In this document: piece after piece, positions 56,131 through 64,000 of the stretch
Position numbering within the stretch: the first letter of the stretch is position 1
Layout of the letters: the number at the start of each line of letters is the position of its first letter
From: Ferrimonas lipolytica
GTDB lineage: Bacteria; Pseudomonadota; Gammaproteobacteria; Enterobacterales; Shewanellaceae
Direction: 5' to 3'
Assembly: GCF_012295575.1 (NCBI RefSeq)
Contig: NZ_CP051180.1
Coordinates: forward strand, 186,001-250,000
Length of the DNA: 64,000 nucleotides
The notes under the pieces: generated by a model
The model's database searches: none
Told to the model about the DNA's origin: nothing
Seen by the model: the letters and a program-made list of their open reading frames with translations, nothing else
Position numbers and translations under genes: made by a program

Positions 56131-57297
56131 TTAACGTTTTAAGATAAACATCTGATAGCCGTACTCTCCGATGAACTGGTGGTATACCGCGAGCTCTTTT
56201 CTTATATCCGCTGCCGCCTTTGAGTTCGCCAATGGCTCCGGCACCTCGTTAAGGCGCTGCTCTAACGGCTGGTAGTAGTTGCGCCACGCTTGCTCACTTA
56301 GGCTGAAATGCGCCAAAAGTTGGTAGCCTGCAGCGTTTATCTGCTGTAACCGTTGTTGCAGATTGCACATATCAGGGTAATCGCTGCCTAGGTGTTGTTT
56401 GGCTGCTGGGCTTGGCTTATCTGTCAGCCACACCATGTCACTGACAACCATGATGCCATCATCTTTCAGTAATGACCGCCACTGTTGCAACGCCTTGATG
56501 AATCCCATGATGTAGGCACTGCCTTCGGACCAAATTAGATCGAAGCTAGAGGCGGCAAATGGCAGCTCGGTCATGCTGGCACACTGAGTTTGGACACGCC
56601 CAATGATCTGTTGTGCGGCCAGACTTTGCTTAAGCCGTTCAAGCGCCGGCTCTTCGTTATCTACTGCGGTGATTGTCGCCTCACTGTGTTTCGCCAGTAC
56701 AGCGGTGGCTAAGCCGTTACCGCAACCTATCTCGAGGATATGCTTTGGCGGCTGTGGTAGCAGTTGTAATGCGGTGAGGGTGTCGTTGCTATCACCTGGC
56801 CCCCAGCGAGTCAGAGTTTCGAAAATTTCCATAAAATCAGCCATGTAGCGTTCGTGATCGTTCATATCTTTTGATAACCATTTGAGCCGCAGTGCTTCTT
56901 TTTCGTCGAAACCCTGCTGCATTAACCAATTGAGGTGGGCATCTGGCGCTTGTTGGCTAACCTGTTGGTGCCAACTGCTTTGCTCGCCTTCCCCCAGTAA
57001 TGCTGCCAGCAGTGTTCGTGACTGCTGTTTAGCGGCGATCTCTTCATCTAACTGTGCCAATCGTTGTCGCAGTAACTGCCGATCTATCTTGGCGTCGAGG
57101 CAGGCTTTGCACTCTTTTAGGGTCAACCCGGCCGCTTGTAAGCGTTGCAGTAACTTCAATCGTTGTAGATCTTGGTCGCTGTAAACCCGATAGCCGTTGT
57201 CGAGGCGCCGTCCTTGCAGCAACTGTTGTTTCTCGTAATAAAGCAAAGTAGTACGGGTTAAACCAACGGCGTTTGCCAGTTCTGTTATTCGGTACAT
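56131..57297 (-). CDS. MerR-type regulator fused to a SAM methyltransferase
   Basis: A 388-residue fusion. Residues 1-100 are a MerR DNA-binding domain (MYRITELANAVGLTRTTLLY, then DNGYRVYSDQDLQRL) with a coiled coil to about 125. Residues ~185-300 form a class I methyltransferase with SAM motif HILEIGCGNGLATAVLAKHS, acidic loop AVDNEE and DLIWSEGSAYIMGF, as in small-molecule methyltransferases. It may sense and methylate the same compound, as in drug-responsive MerR proteins. ATG at 57297 gives the standard MerR N-terminus; a GTG at 57330 is possible. No clear target operon adjoins. Confidence 0.8.
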   Translation of the reverse strand: MYRITELANAVGLTRTTLLYYEKQQLLQGRRLDNGYRVYSDQDLQRLKLLQRLQAAGLTLKECKACLDAKIDRQLLRQRLAQLDEEIAAKQQSRTLLAALLGEGEQSSWHQQVSQQAPDAHLNWLMQQGFDEKEALRLKWLSKDMNDHERYMADFMEIFETLTRWGPGDSNDTLTALQLLPQPPKHILEIGCGNGLATAVLAKHSEATITAVDNEEPALERLKQSLAAQQIIGRVQTQCASMTELPFAASSFDLIWSEGSAYIMGFIKALQQWRSLLKDDGIMVVSDMVWLTDKPSPAAKQHLGSDYPDMCNLQQRLQQINAAGYQLLAHFSLSEQAWRNYYQPLEQRLNEVPEPLANSKAAADIRKELAVYHQFIGEYGYQMFILKR

Positions 57298-57544
57298 TGC
57301 CAACGTTGACTGATGAATTGATACGACCACTGTAAACCGTAGAGCTATAGACAGGTCAATGCCATTTTCAGATAAAAGGAGTGATTATCTATGGTGTTCA
57401 CCGTTGTTGAGGGAGAGATCATGGCATTAGGGCAGTAACGGCCACTGATGATAAATAACTGCGCTGCGGCAACTTCAGTTACAGTAAAAGCATAACTGTA
57501 ACGCCAGAAAGCTATCGTTAACGCTTGCTGTAGAGATCTCTCAA

Positions 57545-58366
57545 ATGAATAGCGAACCAGAGCAGCATATCGACTCAATTATGTTGGCTGAGTACTTCAG
57601 TCGCATCGGTTTAGATAACAAAGTGGATCTAACACTTGCAGGCTTAACCCGTTTGCACCGCTATCAACATAGGTCGATTCCATTTGAAAATTTGGATGTG
57701 ATTGCTGGGTTGCCCATTAAGATAGAAGCAGGCGCAATACATAAAAAGTTGGTTCAGGATAAGCGTGGTGGTTATTGCCAAGAGTTGAACGGGTTGCTGT
57801 ATAACGTCGCCAGTGCACTCGGGTTTGAGGCACGGGTGTTGTTGGGACGGGTGCATTTAGGCAAGGAGCCTTCCGGCCGAGGTCATCGCGTTACAATGGT
57901 GACCATCGATAAGCAGCAGTGGTTGGTTGATTGTGGCAATGGTGCGTTTACCCCCCGCGCACCATTACCGATTGTGATGGGGCAAGAGCTAAAAACAGAC
58001 ATACAAACCTTTCGCTTTGTTGCAGATGAGCACTTTGGCTATCTACTACAGCTTAAAAGCTCGGGCAACTGGAGCAGCATCTACAGCCTTGATATGAGCC
58101 ACGTATGCCAAAGCGATCTTGAGTACGGCAATCATTACACCTCGACCTCGCCATACTCACTGTTCACCCGCAATAGCATGGCGGTACTGCCCATTGAGAA
58201 TGGTACCGTTACGCTATTTAATCGAACCTTAAGGGTTACTGAAAAGGGCCACACTACGGTAATAATTCTGGCGGATGAAGACGCCTATCTGCAGGCATTA
58301 GCCGACTACTTCGGGTTGTCTACCAACGTAAGCTACAGCAGCATTGAGCCATACTTGAATCGATAA
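57545..58366 (+). CDS. Arylamine N-acetyltransferase
   Basis: A 273-residue NAT-family enzyme that moves acetyl from acetyl-CoA to arylamines or hydrazines. The catalytic triad is visible: Cys78 in RGGYCQELNGLL, His114 in GRGHRVTMV and Asp129 in WLVDCGNGAF. HRYQHRSIPFENLDV near residue 38 is also typical. No ribosome binding site stands out before the ATG (TCTCAA). It is divergent from the MerR-methyltransferase gene with 247 bases between. Confidence 0.92.
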   Translation: MNSEPEQHIDSIMLAEYFSRIGLDNKVDLTLAGLTRLHRYQHRSIPFENLDVIAGLPIKIEAGAIHKKLVQDKRGGYCQELNGLLYNVASALGFEARVLLGRVHLGKEPSGRGHRVTMVTIDKQQWLVDCGNGAFTPRAPLPIVMGQELKTDIQTFRFVADEHFGYLLQLKSSGNWSSIYSLDMSHVCQSDLEYGNHYTSTSPYSLFTRNSMAVLPIENGTVTLFNRTLRVTEKGHTTVIILADEDAYLQALADYFGLSTNVSYSSIEPYLNR

Positions 58367-58450
58367 CAACGCGATTTAGCTAAGGCTTTAGCTAGCGGAA
58401 CGTATCCGCTAGCCAAGTATTGCTGTCAGCACTGACTGAATCAGTGTGGT

Positions 58451-58936
58451 TTACTCATACTCAGAAGAGTAGGTTTCTGCGTAAGAGTGAGAGTACAGCT
58501 CAAACAGGTTACCAAACGGGTCTTCTAGATAAACCATCTTAGCTTGTTTGCTGTCATCTTCCGGGTGGTAGCGCATGATATCCATCCGTACCTTGCCGCC
58601 AAACTTGGTGGTGCGTTCAATCACACCTTCGAAGTCATCGGTTTCAAGAGAGAAGTGGAAAATACCAATCTTGTTGAAATCGACGATGTGGCGCTGTTCG
58701 CGATTCTTCATCTCAAACAGTTCAACCCCAATACCATCAGTGGTCAGTAGATGGGCAATATTAAAGCCTTCAAAACCTTCACCAAAAACCGCTACACACA
58801 TTCTACCGATGGCGGTTTCCTGCTCCTCTTGTACGCGGCTTTTACCCATTACCACCTTTAAGCCTAGTGCGTTAGTGTAAAATTCAACGGCTTGGTCCAT
58901 GTCGCCAACCATAATGCCTACGTGACTCATTTTCAT
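58451..58936 (-). CDS. VOC-family (glyoxalase-like) protein
   Basis: A 161-residue protein with paired beta-alpha-beta-beta-beta modules of the vicinal oxygen chelate superfamily. Metal-ligand candidates are His5 in MSHVGIMVGDMDQAVEFY, His in GIFHFSLETDDFEG and Glu in FELYSHSY. DPFGNLFELYSHSY is a typical C-terminal motif. Function could be glyoxalase I, dioxygenase or an epimerase-like reaction; not resolved. An AT-rich region upstream presumably holds the promoter. Confidence 0.85.
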   Translation of the reverse strand: MKMSHVGIMVGDMDQAVEFYTNALGLKVVMGKSRVQEEQETAIGRMCVAVFGEGFEGFNIAHLLTTDGIGVELFEMKNREQRHIVDFNKIGIFHFSLETDDFEGVIERTTKFGGKVRMDIMRYHPEDDSKQAKMVYLEDPFGNLFELYSHSYAETYSSEYE

Positions 58937-59179
58937 AATTGATTCCTCATAACCGAGTGCTTCACTGCGGTGTTGTTTGTTTCGATGAGGTCATTATGGG
59001 AGCAATGGGGAATAATCTGAAATTATCAAATATTATTAGTTTAATAATGTGTAGTGATGATTTGAGGGTGATGAATCCAACGTTAGCATCGTGGTTAGTC
59101 TGTTGGTGTTATTGCAGTTGGCATTGCGATTGAGTTGCCTTATGGTAGCGACCAATTAAACAAGGCTCTAAGGTGAATC

Positions 59180-59395
59180 ATGACCCCGTTTGAAATATCA
59201 AGAATTGAAACCGCCTCTGGGGTGTATCGGATCAGCGGTAGCTACGATCTTTCTGGGCGGGCACTGCAGTTTGATTTTACTGCTGCGGCAGTTATGGCGA
59301 CTGACGGTTGGGAGGAGCTCAACGTCAAATCCAAGGGGGGCTTGGCGCGCTTACAAAAACTGATACCGGAGCTATTACTGCACCTAGAGGTGTGA
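59180..59395 (+). CDS. Small protein of unknown function (71 residues)
   Basis: ATG is preceded by TAAGGTGAATC, a fair ribosome binding site. The composition is soluble and balanced (RISGSYDLSGRALQFDFTAA, EELNVKSKGGLARLQKLIPE), which favours a real protein, but no family is recognised. It ends 20 bases before one arm of a hairpin interrupted by MITE-like copy 7. Confidence 0.55.
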   Translation: MTPFEISRIETASGVYRISGSYDLSGRALQFDFTAAAVMATDGWEELNVKSKGGLARLQKLIPELLLHLEV

Positions 59396-59410
59396 GTTCT
59401 GCTTGGTAAT

Positions 59411-59755
59411 AAAAACGGCGCCGGCAAGTTAGTTAAATTAGGCTGTGTCGTAGTTAGCTGTTGAAGTTTATCTTAAGCCTTCGGCTTCACCGATTTCGGT
59501 GCTTTGGGGGAGGATGTCGCGATGGCAACGGCACATTCTTGTATGCATTAGCGGGGAGCTTCGCCCCCTTTGGAATCCCCCCTTGCCTTAGGTCGCAGTC
59601 CAAAGCGCTTCGCTGGACTGCTCCAATGCGGCAGCAGATCAACGGCGGTAGTGCTTAACCCCTTGTATCGGCGCTCGTCTAGCCGGTGCTTTAACTGTAT
59701 TAGAAACAACAACACTTAATTGGTACACAGCCTTAAATTAACCTGCCGGCGCCGT
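59411..59755 (-). terminator. Terminator hairpin split by MITE-like copy 7
   Basis: ACGGCGCCGGCA (59415-59426) and TGCCGGCGCCGT (59744-59755) are perfectly complementary, with five A residues at 59411-59415 giving a T-tail on the minus strand. They belong to one terminator downstream of the CoA-transferase genes; copy 7 lies in the loop. Without the element the loop would be about 17 bases. Confidence 0.75.
59441..59732 (-). mobile_element. MITE-like element, copy 7 (292 bp)
   Basis: Starts GGCTGTGTCGTAG and ends GGTACACAGCC, with a perfect 8-bp duplication TTAAATTA (59433-59440 and 59733-59740). Minus-oriented long form and among the best-preserved copies. It is inserted in the loop of a terminator hairpin. 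Confidence 0.92.
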
Positions 59756-59778
59756 TGTAGTATCTAGTGGAGTAAATA

Positions 59779-60435
59779 TTAGACGTCCATCTCCGGTACC
59801 AATTCTGGCACCACTAATGGACCACCAGTTTTGCTCACGATCTCATCCACTGACACCCCAGGAGCGCGCTCGATAAGGTGGAATTTACCATCTCTGATCT
59901 CGATATAAGCCAAGTCGGTGACAACCTTATTGATGCAAGCTGCGCCAGTGAGGGGCAGAGTACAATCAGACAATAATTTGGAGTTACCGTGTTTGTCGGC
60001 GTGAGTCATGGTAACGATGATGTTGTCGGCACCGGCAACCAAATCCATGGCACCACCCATGCCTTTGATCAGCTTGCCGGGGATCATCCACGAGGCGATA
60101 TTGCCATGCACATCAACCTCAAAGGCCCCCAGCACGGTAAGATCAACATGGCCACCACGGATCATCGCAAAAGACTCAGCTGAGTCGAAGATTGATGCGC
60201 CGGTAATCGCAGTAACCGTTTGTTTACCTGCGTTGATCATATCCGCATCCACTTCAGCATCGGTTGGGAATGGCCCCATCCCCAACAAGCCATTTTCCGA
60301 TTGCAGCATCACTTCCATGCCGGCTGGAACATAGTTAGCTACCAAGGTGGGAATGCCAATGCCAAGGTTAACGTAATAGCCGTCTTGTAACTCTTGTGCC
60401 ACGCGTTTAGCCAGTTGTTCACGAGTTAATGCCAT
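59779..60435 (-). CDS. 3-oxoacid CoA-transferase subunit B
   Basis: A 218-residue beta subunit of an acetoacetate/3-oxoacid CoA-transferase. VNLGIGIPTLVANYVPAG and the active-site SENGLLGMGPFP (Glu forms the thioester intermediate) match AtoA/ScoB-type subunits. In leucine degradation HMG-CoA lyase releases acetoacetate, which this enzyme activates by CoA transfer, so its place beside hmgL fits; in Shewanella-type liu clusters these genes are sometimes called liuG/liuF. It follows subunit A by 24 bases with AAGGAGCAAG. Confidence 0.93.
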   Translation of the reverse strand: MALTREQLAKRVAQELQDGYYVNLGIGIPTLVANYVPAGMEVMLQSENGLLGMGPFPTDAEVDADMINAGKQTVTAITGASIFDSAESFAMIRGGHVDLTVLGAFEVDVHGNIASWMIPGKLIKGMGGAMDLVAGADNIIVTMTHADKHGNSKLLSDCTLPLTGAACINKVVTDLAYIEIRDGKFHLIERAPGVSVDEIVSKTGGPLVVPELVPEMDV

Positions 60436-60459
60436 CAGTCTTGCTCCTTATGCGCGGGG

Positions 60460-61161
60460 TTATTGGGCGCGAACGGTACGTTGTTCGATCCGTTTTTCGA
60501 AACTACCTTGAATCAGACGGTCGACGTAAATTCCCGGAGTGTGGATCTCAGTTGGGTTGAGTTCGCCCGGTTCGACGATCTGTTCCACCTCAACCACGGT
60601 GATTTTGCCTGCGGTTGCGGCCAGTGGATTGAAGTTTTGGGCGGTGTGGCGGTAAACCACATTGCCAAAACGATCCGCTTTCCAGCCCTTCACTATGGCA
60701 AAGTCACCGGTAATCGATTCTTCCAAAATGTAGTTACGGCCATGGAACTGACGTACCTCCTTGCCTTCACCTACTGGCGTACCATAGCCGGTAGCGGTGA
60801 AGAAGGCGGGAATACCAGCTCCGCCGGCGCGCATCTTCTCTGCTAGTGTTCCCTGCGGGGTTAGCTCAACTTCAAGCTCACCGGATAACAACTGCTGTTC
60901 AAATAGGGCGTTTTCACCCACGTAAGAGGCGATCATCTTTCTGATCTGACGGTCTTCCAGCAGTAGCCCAAGGCCAAAGCCATCAACCCCAGCGTTGTTG
61001 GATACTACCGTTAGGCCAGTGGTGCCCAGCTGTTTAATATGCCCGATCAACCCTTCAGGGATGCCGCACAGGCCAAAGCCTCCGGCGATAACCGTCATGT
61101 TATTTTGCAACCCTGCTAACGCCTCGGCGTAGCTGGTTACTACCTTGTCGAATCCTGCCAT
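60460..61161 (-). CDS. 3-oxoacid CoA-transferase subunit A
   Basis: A 233-residue alpha subunit, partner of the downstream B subunit. [20 protein letters not shown] and [20 protein letters not shown] are characteristic of AtoD/ScoA subunits. The ATG at 61161 is chosen because GAAGGAAACCAACC precedes it; the in-frame upstream extension runs into the 96-bp repeats and is rejected. The repeat array separates it from hmgL, so it may be transcribed through the array or from a promoter nearby. Confidence 0.93.
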   Translation of the reverse strand: MAGFDKVVTSYAEALAGLQNNMTVIAGGFGLCGIPEGLIGHIKQLGTTGLTVVSNNAGVDGFGLGLLLEDRQIRKMIASYVGENALFEQQLLSGELEVELTPQGTLAEKMRAGGAGIPAFFTATGYGTPVGEGKEVRQFHGRNYILEESITGDFAIVKGWKADRFGNVVYRHTAQNFNPLAATAGKITVVEVEQIVEPGELNPTEIHTPGIYVDRLIQGSFEKRIEQRTVRAQ

Positions 61162-61189
61162 TGGTTGGTTTCCTTCGAGTGTTACTTGT

Positions 61190-62085
61190 ATGTTCGGTCG
61201 CTCGTGAGCGCCCCTACGATGATGCTGCATGTTGTTGGCAGGGGACGATGCGTCTTACCGTTACCAAAGTTTTTTATATGTCAGCCAGTTTGGTCGCTCG
61301 TGAGCGCCCCTACGATGGTGCTGCATGTTGTTGGTAGGGGAAGATGCGTCTTACCGTTACCAAAGTTTGTTATATGTCAGCCAATTTGGTCGCTCGTGAG
61401 AGCCCCTACGATGATCCTGCATGTTGTTGGCAGGGGCCGACGCGTCTTACCGTTACCAAAGTTTGTTATATGTCAGCCAGTTTGGTCACTCGTGAGCGCC
61501 CCTACGATGATGCTGCATGTTGTTGGCAGGGGACGATGCGTCTTACCGTTACCAAAGTTTTTTATATGTCAGCCAGTTTGGTCGCTCGTGAGCGCCCCTA
61601 CGATGATGCTGCATGTTGTTGGCAGGGGAAGATGCGTCTTATCGTTACCAACGTTTGTTATATGTCAGCCAGTTTGGTCGCTCGTGAGCGCCCCTACGAT
61701 GGTGCTGCATGTTGTTGGTAGGGGAAGATGCTTCTTACCGTTACCAAAGTTTTTTATATGTCAGCCAGTTTGGTCGCTCGTGAGCGCCCCTACGATGATG
61801 CTGCATGTTGTTGGCAGGGGACGATGCGTCTTACCGTTACCAACGTTTGTTATATGTCAGCCAGTTTGGTCGCTCGTGAGCGCCCCTACGATGATGCTGC
61901 ATGTTGTTGGCAGGGGACGATGCGTCTTACCGTTACCAAAGTTTGTTATATGTCAGCCAGTTTGGTCGCTCGTGAGCGCCCCTACGATGGTGCTGCATGT
62001 TGTTGGTAGGGGAAGATGCGTCTTACCGTTACCAAAGTTTGTTATATGTCAGTCAGTTTGGTCGCTCGTGATCGCCCCTACGATG
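61190..62085. repeat. Tandem array of 96-bp repeats, about 9.3 units
   Basis: The phrase GGTCGCTCGTGAGCGCCCC recurs at 61196 and then every 96 bases up to 62060, ten occurrences in all, the last unit being partial. Units are about 90-99% alike, with two sub-types (GATGATGCT with GGCAGGGG, and GATGGTGCT with GGTAGGGG in units 2, 6 and 9). Each carries a CGCTCGTGAGCG palindrome. As 96 is a multiple of 3 and the unit lacks stops in two plus-strand frames, long open frames arise by chance. The array fills the space between hmgL and the CoA-transferase genes. Confidence 0.95.
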
Positions 62086-62977
62086 TTTTTTTGCGCAACG
62101 CTTGACCAACCTTGGAGCCATTCTTTCGACCTAATCGTTGGCTGATGTCATTGCCGACGGCGACCAATTTGGTGAGGTCAACACCGTGGCTTAAGCCGAG
62201 TCCATTGAGCATATAAACCAGATCTTCAGTGGCGAGATTACCGCTGGCACCGGTGGCGTAAGGGCAGCCACCAAGGCCAGCGACAGAACTGTCGATGGTG
62301 CTTACTCCAAGTTCTAAGCAAGCGGCTACATTGGCTAATGCTTGGCCGTAGGTGTCGTGAAAATGCAGCGCCAAGGCGCTGATTGGCACCTGTGCTGCTA
62401 CTGCTTCCACCATCGCGGCAGCTTGGTCTGGCGTGCCAGTGCCAATAGTGTCGCCAAGAGATACTTCATAGCAGCCAGCTTCAAACAGCACCTGTGCCAC
62501 TTCTGCAACACGGGCAGGGGCGATGGCACCTTCATATGGGCAACCTAAAGTGCAGGAGACATAGCCGCGTACCCTGATGTTATGTTGCCGTGCGGCAGCG
62601 AGTACTGGTTCGAAACGTTCAATTGATTCAATGATGGAGCAGTTGATGTTCTTCTGGCTGAAGCTTTCTGAGGCGGACGCAAACACCGCTACTTGGTCAA
62701 CCCCAGCAGCCAGCGCTGCTTCAAACCCTTTGATGTTCGGCGTCAGCGCCGAATAGATAACCCCAGCCTGGCGATCGATGCTGGCAAAAAGTTTATCGGC
62801 ATCGGCCATCTTCGGTACCCATTTGGGTGAAACAAAGCTAGCCGCTTCGATATGAGACAAACCAGTGCCAGCGAGCGCGTTCACCAAGGTAATGCGATCG
62901 CTTAGGGTCGATAGGGGTTCATTCTGCAAGCCGTCGCGCGGCCCCACCTCCACAATTTGGATTCGTTGTGGTCTCAT
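62078..62977 (-). CDS. hmgL: Hydroxymethylglutaryl-CoA lyase
   Basis: Cleaves HMG-CoA to acetoacetate and acetyl-CoA, the last step of leucine catabolism. The 299-residue protein has [12 protein letters not shown] (metal and catalytic residues), [16 protein letters not shown] with metal histidines and the active-site loop [19 protein letters not shown] with catalytic cysteine. Also known as mvaB/liuE. Its start overlaps the carboxylase stop (ATGA). The final codons and TAG stop coincide with the edge of the 96-bp repeat array, so the C-terminus may have been altered by the array. Confidence 0.96.
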   Translation of the reverse strand: MRPQRIQIVEVGPRDGLQNEPLSTLSDRITLVNALAGTGLSHIEAASFVSPKWVPKMADADKLFASIDRQAGVIYSALTPNIKGFEAALAAGVDQVAVFASASESFSQKNINCSIIESIERFEPVLAAARQHNIRVRGYVSCTLGCPYEGAIAPARVAEVAQVLFEAGCYEVSLGDTIGTGTPDQAAAMVEAVAAQVPISALALHFHDTYGQALANVAACLELGVSTIDSSVAGLGGCPYATGASGNLATEDLVYMLNGLGLSHGVDLTKLVAVGNDISQRLGRKNGSKVGQALRKKTS

Positions 62978-64000
62978 GCGCTGGCCTCCTGCTCGGTGGC
63001 AGTTAATTCAATCAGGGCTACGCCGTCGTTAACCAAGTCGCCGCTGTCAAAGGGCAGCTTGCTAACCACCGAGTCGCTTGGGGCTTTGATGGTGTACTCC
63101 ATCTTCATCGCCTCCATTACTACCAAGGCTTGACCGGCGTGAACCTGCTGACCTAACGCCACAAGGTTTGCGATAAAGGTGCCATTCATCGGTGCTTGCA
63201 GTGACTTTTCACCGCCGTTGCCTGCGGCCTCAGCTTGATGTTGATATGGGCGAAATACAATGGCGCCATCACTCAACTGCAGACTGATACCATCGTTGTC
63301 TTGATGATAACCAAAGCGCGAGATCTCACCGTTGTGCTCTAGCTCTACTTGGTCGACATCGACCATCAGCTGCAGTTTACGGTCGTGGCTGTCACGCCAA
63401 TACTGGCCGCTAAGATGAGTTAGCTCTACCAGATGATGAACGTCGTGATTGTCACTGAACTGCAGCCGAACCGTTGCAGCGGCATTGAGACGCCAACCGG
63501 CATTGATGCTGCTATTACCACCTTGTTGCTGCAGCTGAATTAAGGCGGCGATGCTGGCGGCCAAGCTATGATCGCTGCGGCTTAGCAACTGCTGCTGATG
63601 GCGAGCTAAAAAGGCGGTGTCTAGGTCGGCGGCGGCAAACTGTGGATGACGAATCACCTTGGCCAAATACGGTAGGTTATGGCTTAACCCCAGCAGCTGG
63701 CAGTTGTCGAGCATCTGCCCCATTCGTGCTAACGCCTGGTTACGGTTATCGCCACAGCTGATCAATTTAGCCAACATTGGATCGTAGTAGGCGGTGATGT
63801 GGTCCCCTGCGGCAATGCCGCTGTCGATGCGCATGCCATCGCCCACCGGCCAACTGAGTTTCTTGATGGTGCCGGTAGCGGGCATAAAGTCACGCTGAGG
63901 ATCTTCGGCGTAGAGGCGCACCTCAAAGGCATGGCCTTGCACTGTTATCTCTGCTTGTTGCAGAGGCAGCGGGTTGTTGGCCGCCACCATCAGTTGCCAC
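62974..64000 (-). CDS. Methylcrotonyl-CoA carboxylase biotin-containing subunit, C-terminal part
   Basis: The 5' part lies beyond the window; codons continue to the last base (WQL before [10 protein letters not shown]), so this is a partial gene. It contains the biotin-carboxylase C-domain ([43 protein letters not shown]), a linker and a biotinyl domain with [15 protein letters not shown], whose lysine carries biotin. The neighbouring hmgL and CoA-transferase genes point to 3-methylcrotonyl-CoA carboxylase (liuD/mccA) rather than propionyl-CoA carboxylase. Confidence 0.92.
   Translation of the reverse strand, partial: WQLMVAANNPLPLQQAEITVQGHAFEVRLYAEDPQRDFMPATGTIKKLSWPVGDGMRIDSGIAAGDHITAYYDPMLAKLISCGDNRNQALARMGQMLDNCQLLGLSHNLPYLAKVIRHPQFAAADLDTAFLARHQQQLLSRSDHSLAASIAALIQLQQQGGNSSINAGWRLNAAATVRLQFSDNHDVHHLVELTHLSGQYWRDSHDRKLQLMVDVDQVELEHNGEISRFGYHQDNDGISLQLSDGAIVFRPYQHQAEAAGNGGEKSLQAPMNGTFIANLVALGQQVHAGQALVVMEAMKMEYTIKAPSDSVVSKLPFDSGDLVNDGVALIELTATEQEASA

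Noticed and set aside
58939-59133. 64-codon plus-strand frame opposite the VOC gene promoter
   Set aside because: Cysteine- and tryptophan-rich, unlike a real protein, with no start signal; the region is an AT-rich promoter.
61190-62085. Array considered as a CRISPR
   Set aside because: Units are contiguous 96-bp near-identical copies without unique spacers, and no cas genes are near.
61165-62145. A 326-codon plus-strand frame with 32-residue repeats, and two parallel repeat frames
   Set aside because: It is a by-product of a 96-bp repeat with no stop in two frames. It starts at TTG without a ribosome binding site, overlaps hmgL antisense, and two frames are equally open.

Overview
The window is chromosomal DNA of a marine-type gammaproteobacterium, most like the Alteromonadales (Shewanella/Ferrimonas-like). 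The inference rests on gene content: xseB-ispA-dxs, a Na+-driven PomAB stator, the full nqrABCDEF-apbE cluster, a TRAP transporter, luxS, ahpC-ahpF and a liu-type leucine-degradation cluster. No rRNA, tRNA, phage or autonomous IS gene was seen. Most of the sequence is ordinary core genome, densely packed on both strands.

Layout. 1-767: 3' end of gshA. 1157-2770: LysE exporter and an SLT-domain lipoprotein. 3080-6120: dxs, ispA, xseB (minus). 6308-8010: pomA-pomB behind a sigma28-like promoter. 8574-13733: thiI, a GNAT enzyme, aroG, panE, a VanZ-like protein, yajQ. 13851-16474: TetR regulator and periplasmic arylsulfate sulfotransferase. 16712-21488: ampG, cyclophilin, yajG, rlmG, alkB, bolA. 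21657-25242: TRAP transporter and luxS. 26585-33479: nqrA-F plus apbE. 33648-37288: HD-GYP protein, SOS-regulated dinB, DUF4136 lipoprotein, small phosphatase. 37836-42569: a 1577-residue DUF4011-helicase-nuclease protein, a candidate defence gene. 43329-45657: ahpC-ahpF. 45881-53474: RND efflux operon with its own two-component system, followed by a fragment of another histidine kinase. 53833-59395: add, alpha/beta hydrolase, MerR-methyltransferase fusion, NAT, VOC protein and a small unknown. 59779-64000: CoA-transferase, HMG-CoA lyase and methylcrotonyl-CoA carboxylase subunit (leucine catabolism).

Sodium energetics link several genes: NQR exports Na+ during respiration, PomAB uses the gradient for motility, and TRAP transporters use it for uptake. 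ApbE supplies the covalent FMN needed by NqrB and NqrC.

The most unusual content is non-coding. (1) A family of non-autonomous, MITE-like elements has seven main copies (231-293 bp) plus partial or decayed ones. Ends are GGCTGTG...CACAGCC; four copies have exact 8-bp target duplications and two have 7/8 matches. Most sit in or beside intrinsic terminators. (2) A 96-bp tandem array of about 9.3 units fills the gap between hmgL and the CoA-transferase genes and supplies the hmgL stop codon. (3) Smaller items are a mutually exclusive hairpin pair between ahpC and ahpF, a short ORF with a strong ribosome binding site at 2032, and the kinase fragment at 53558.
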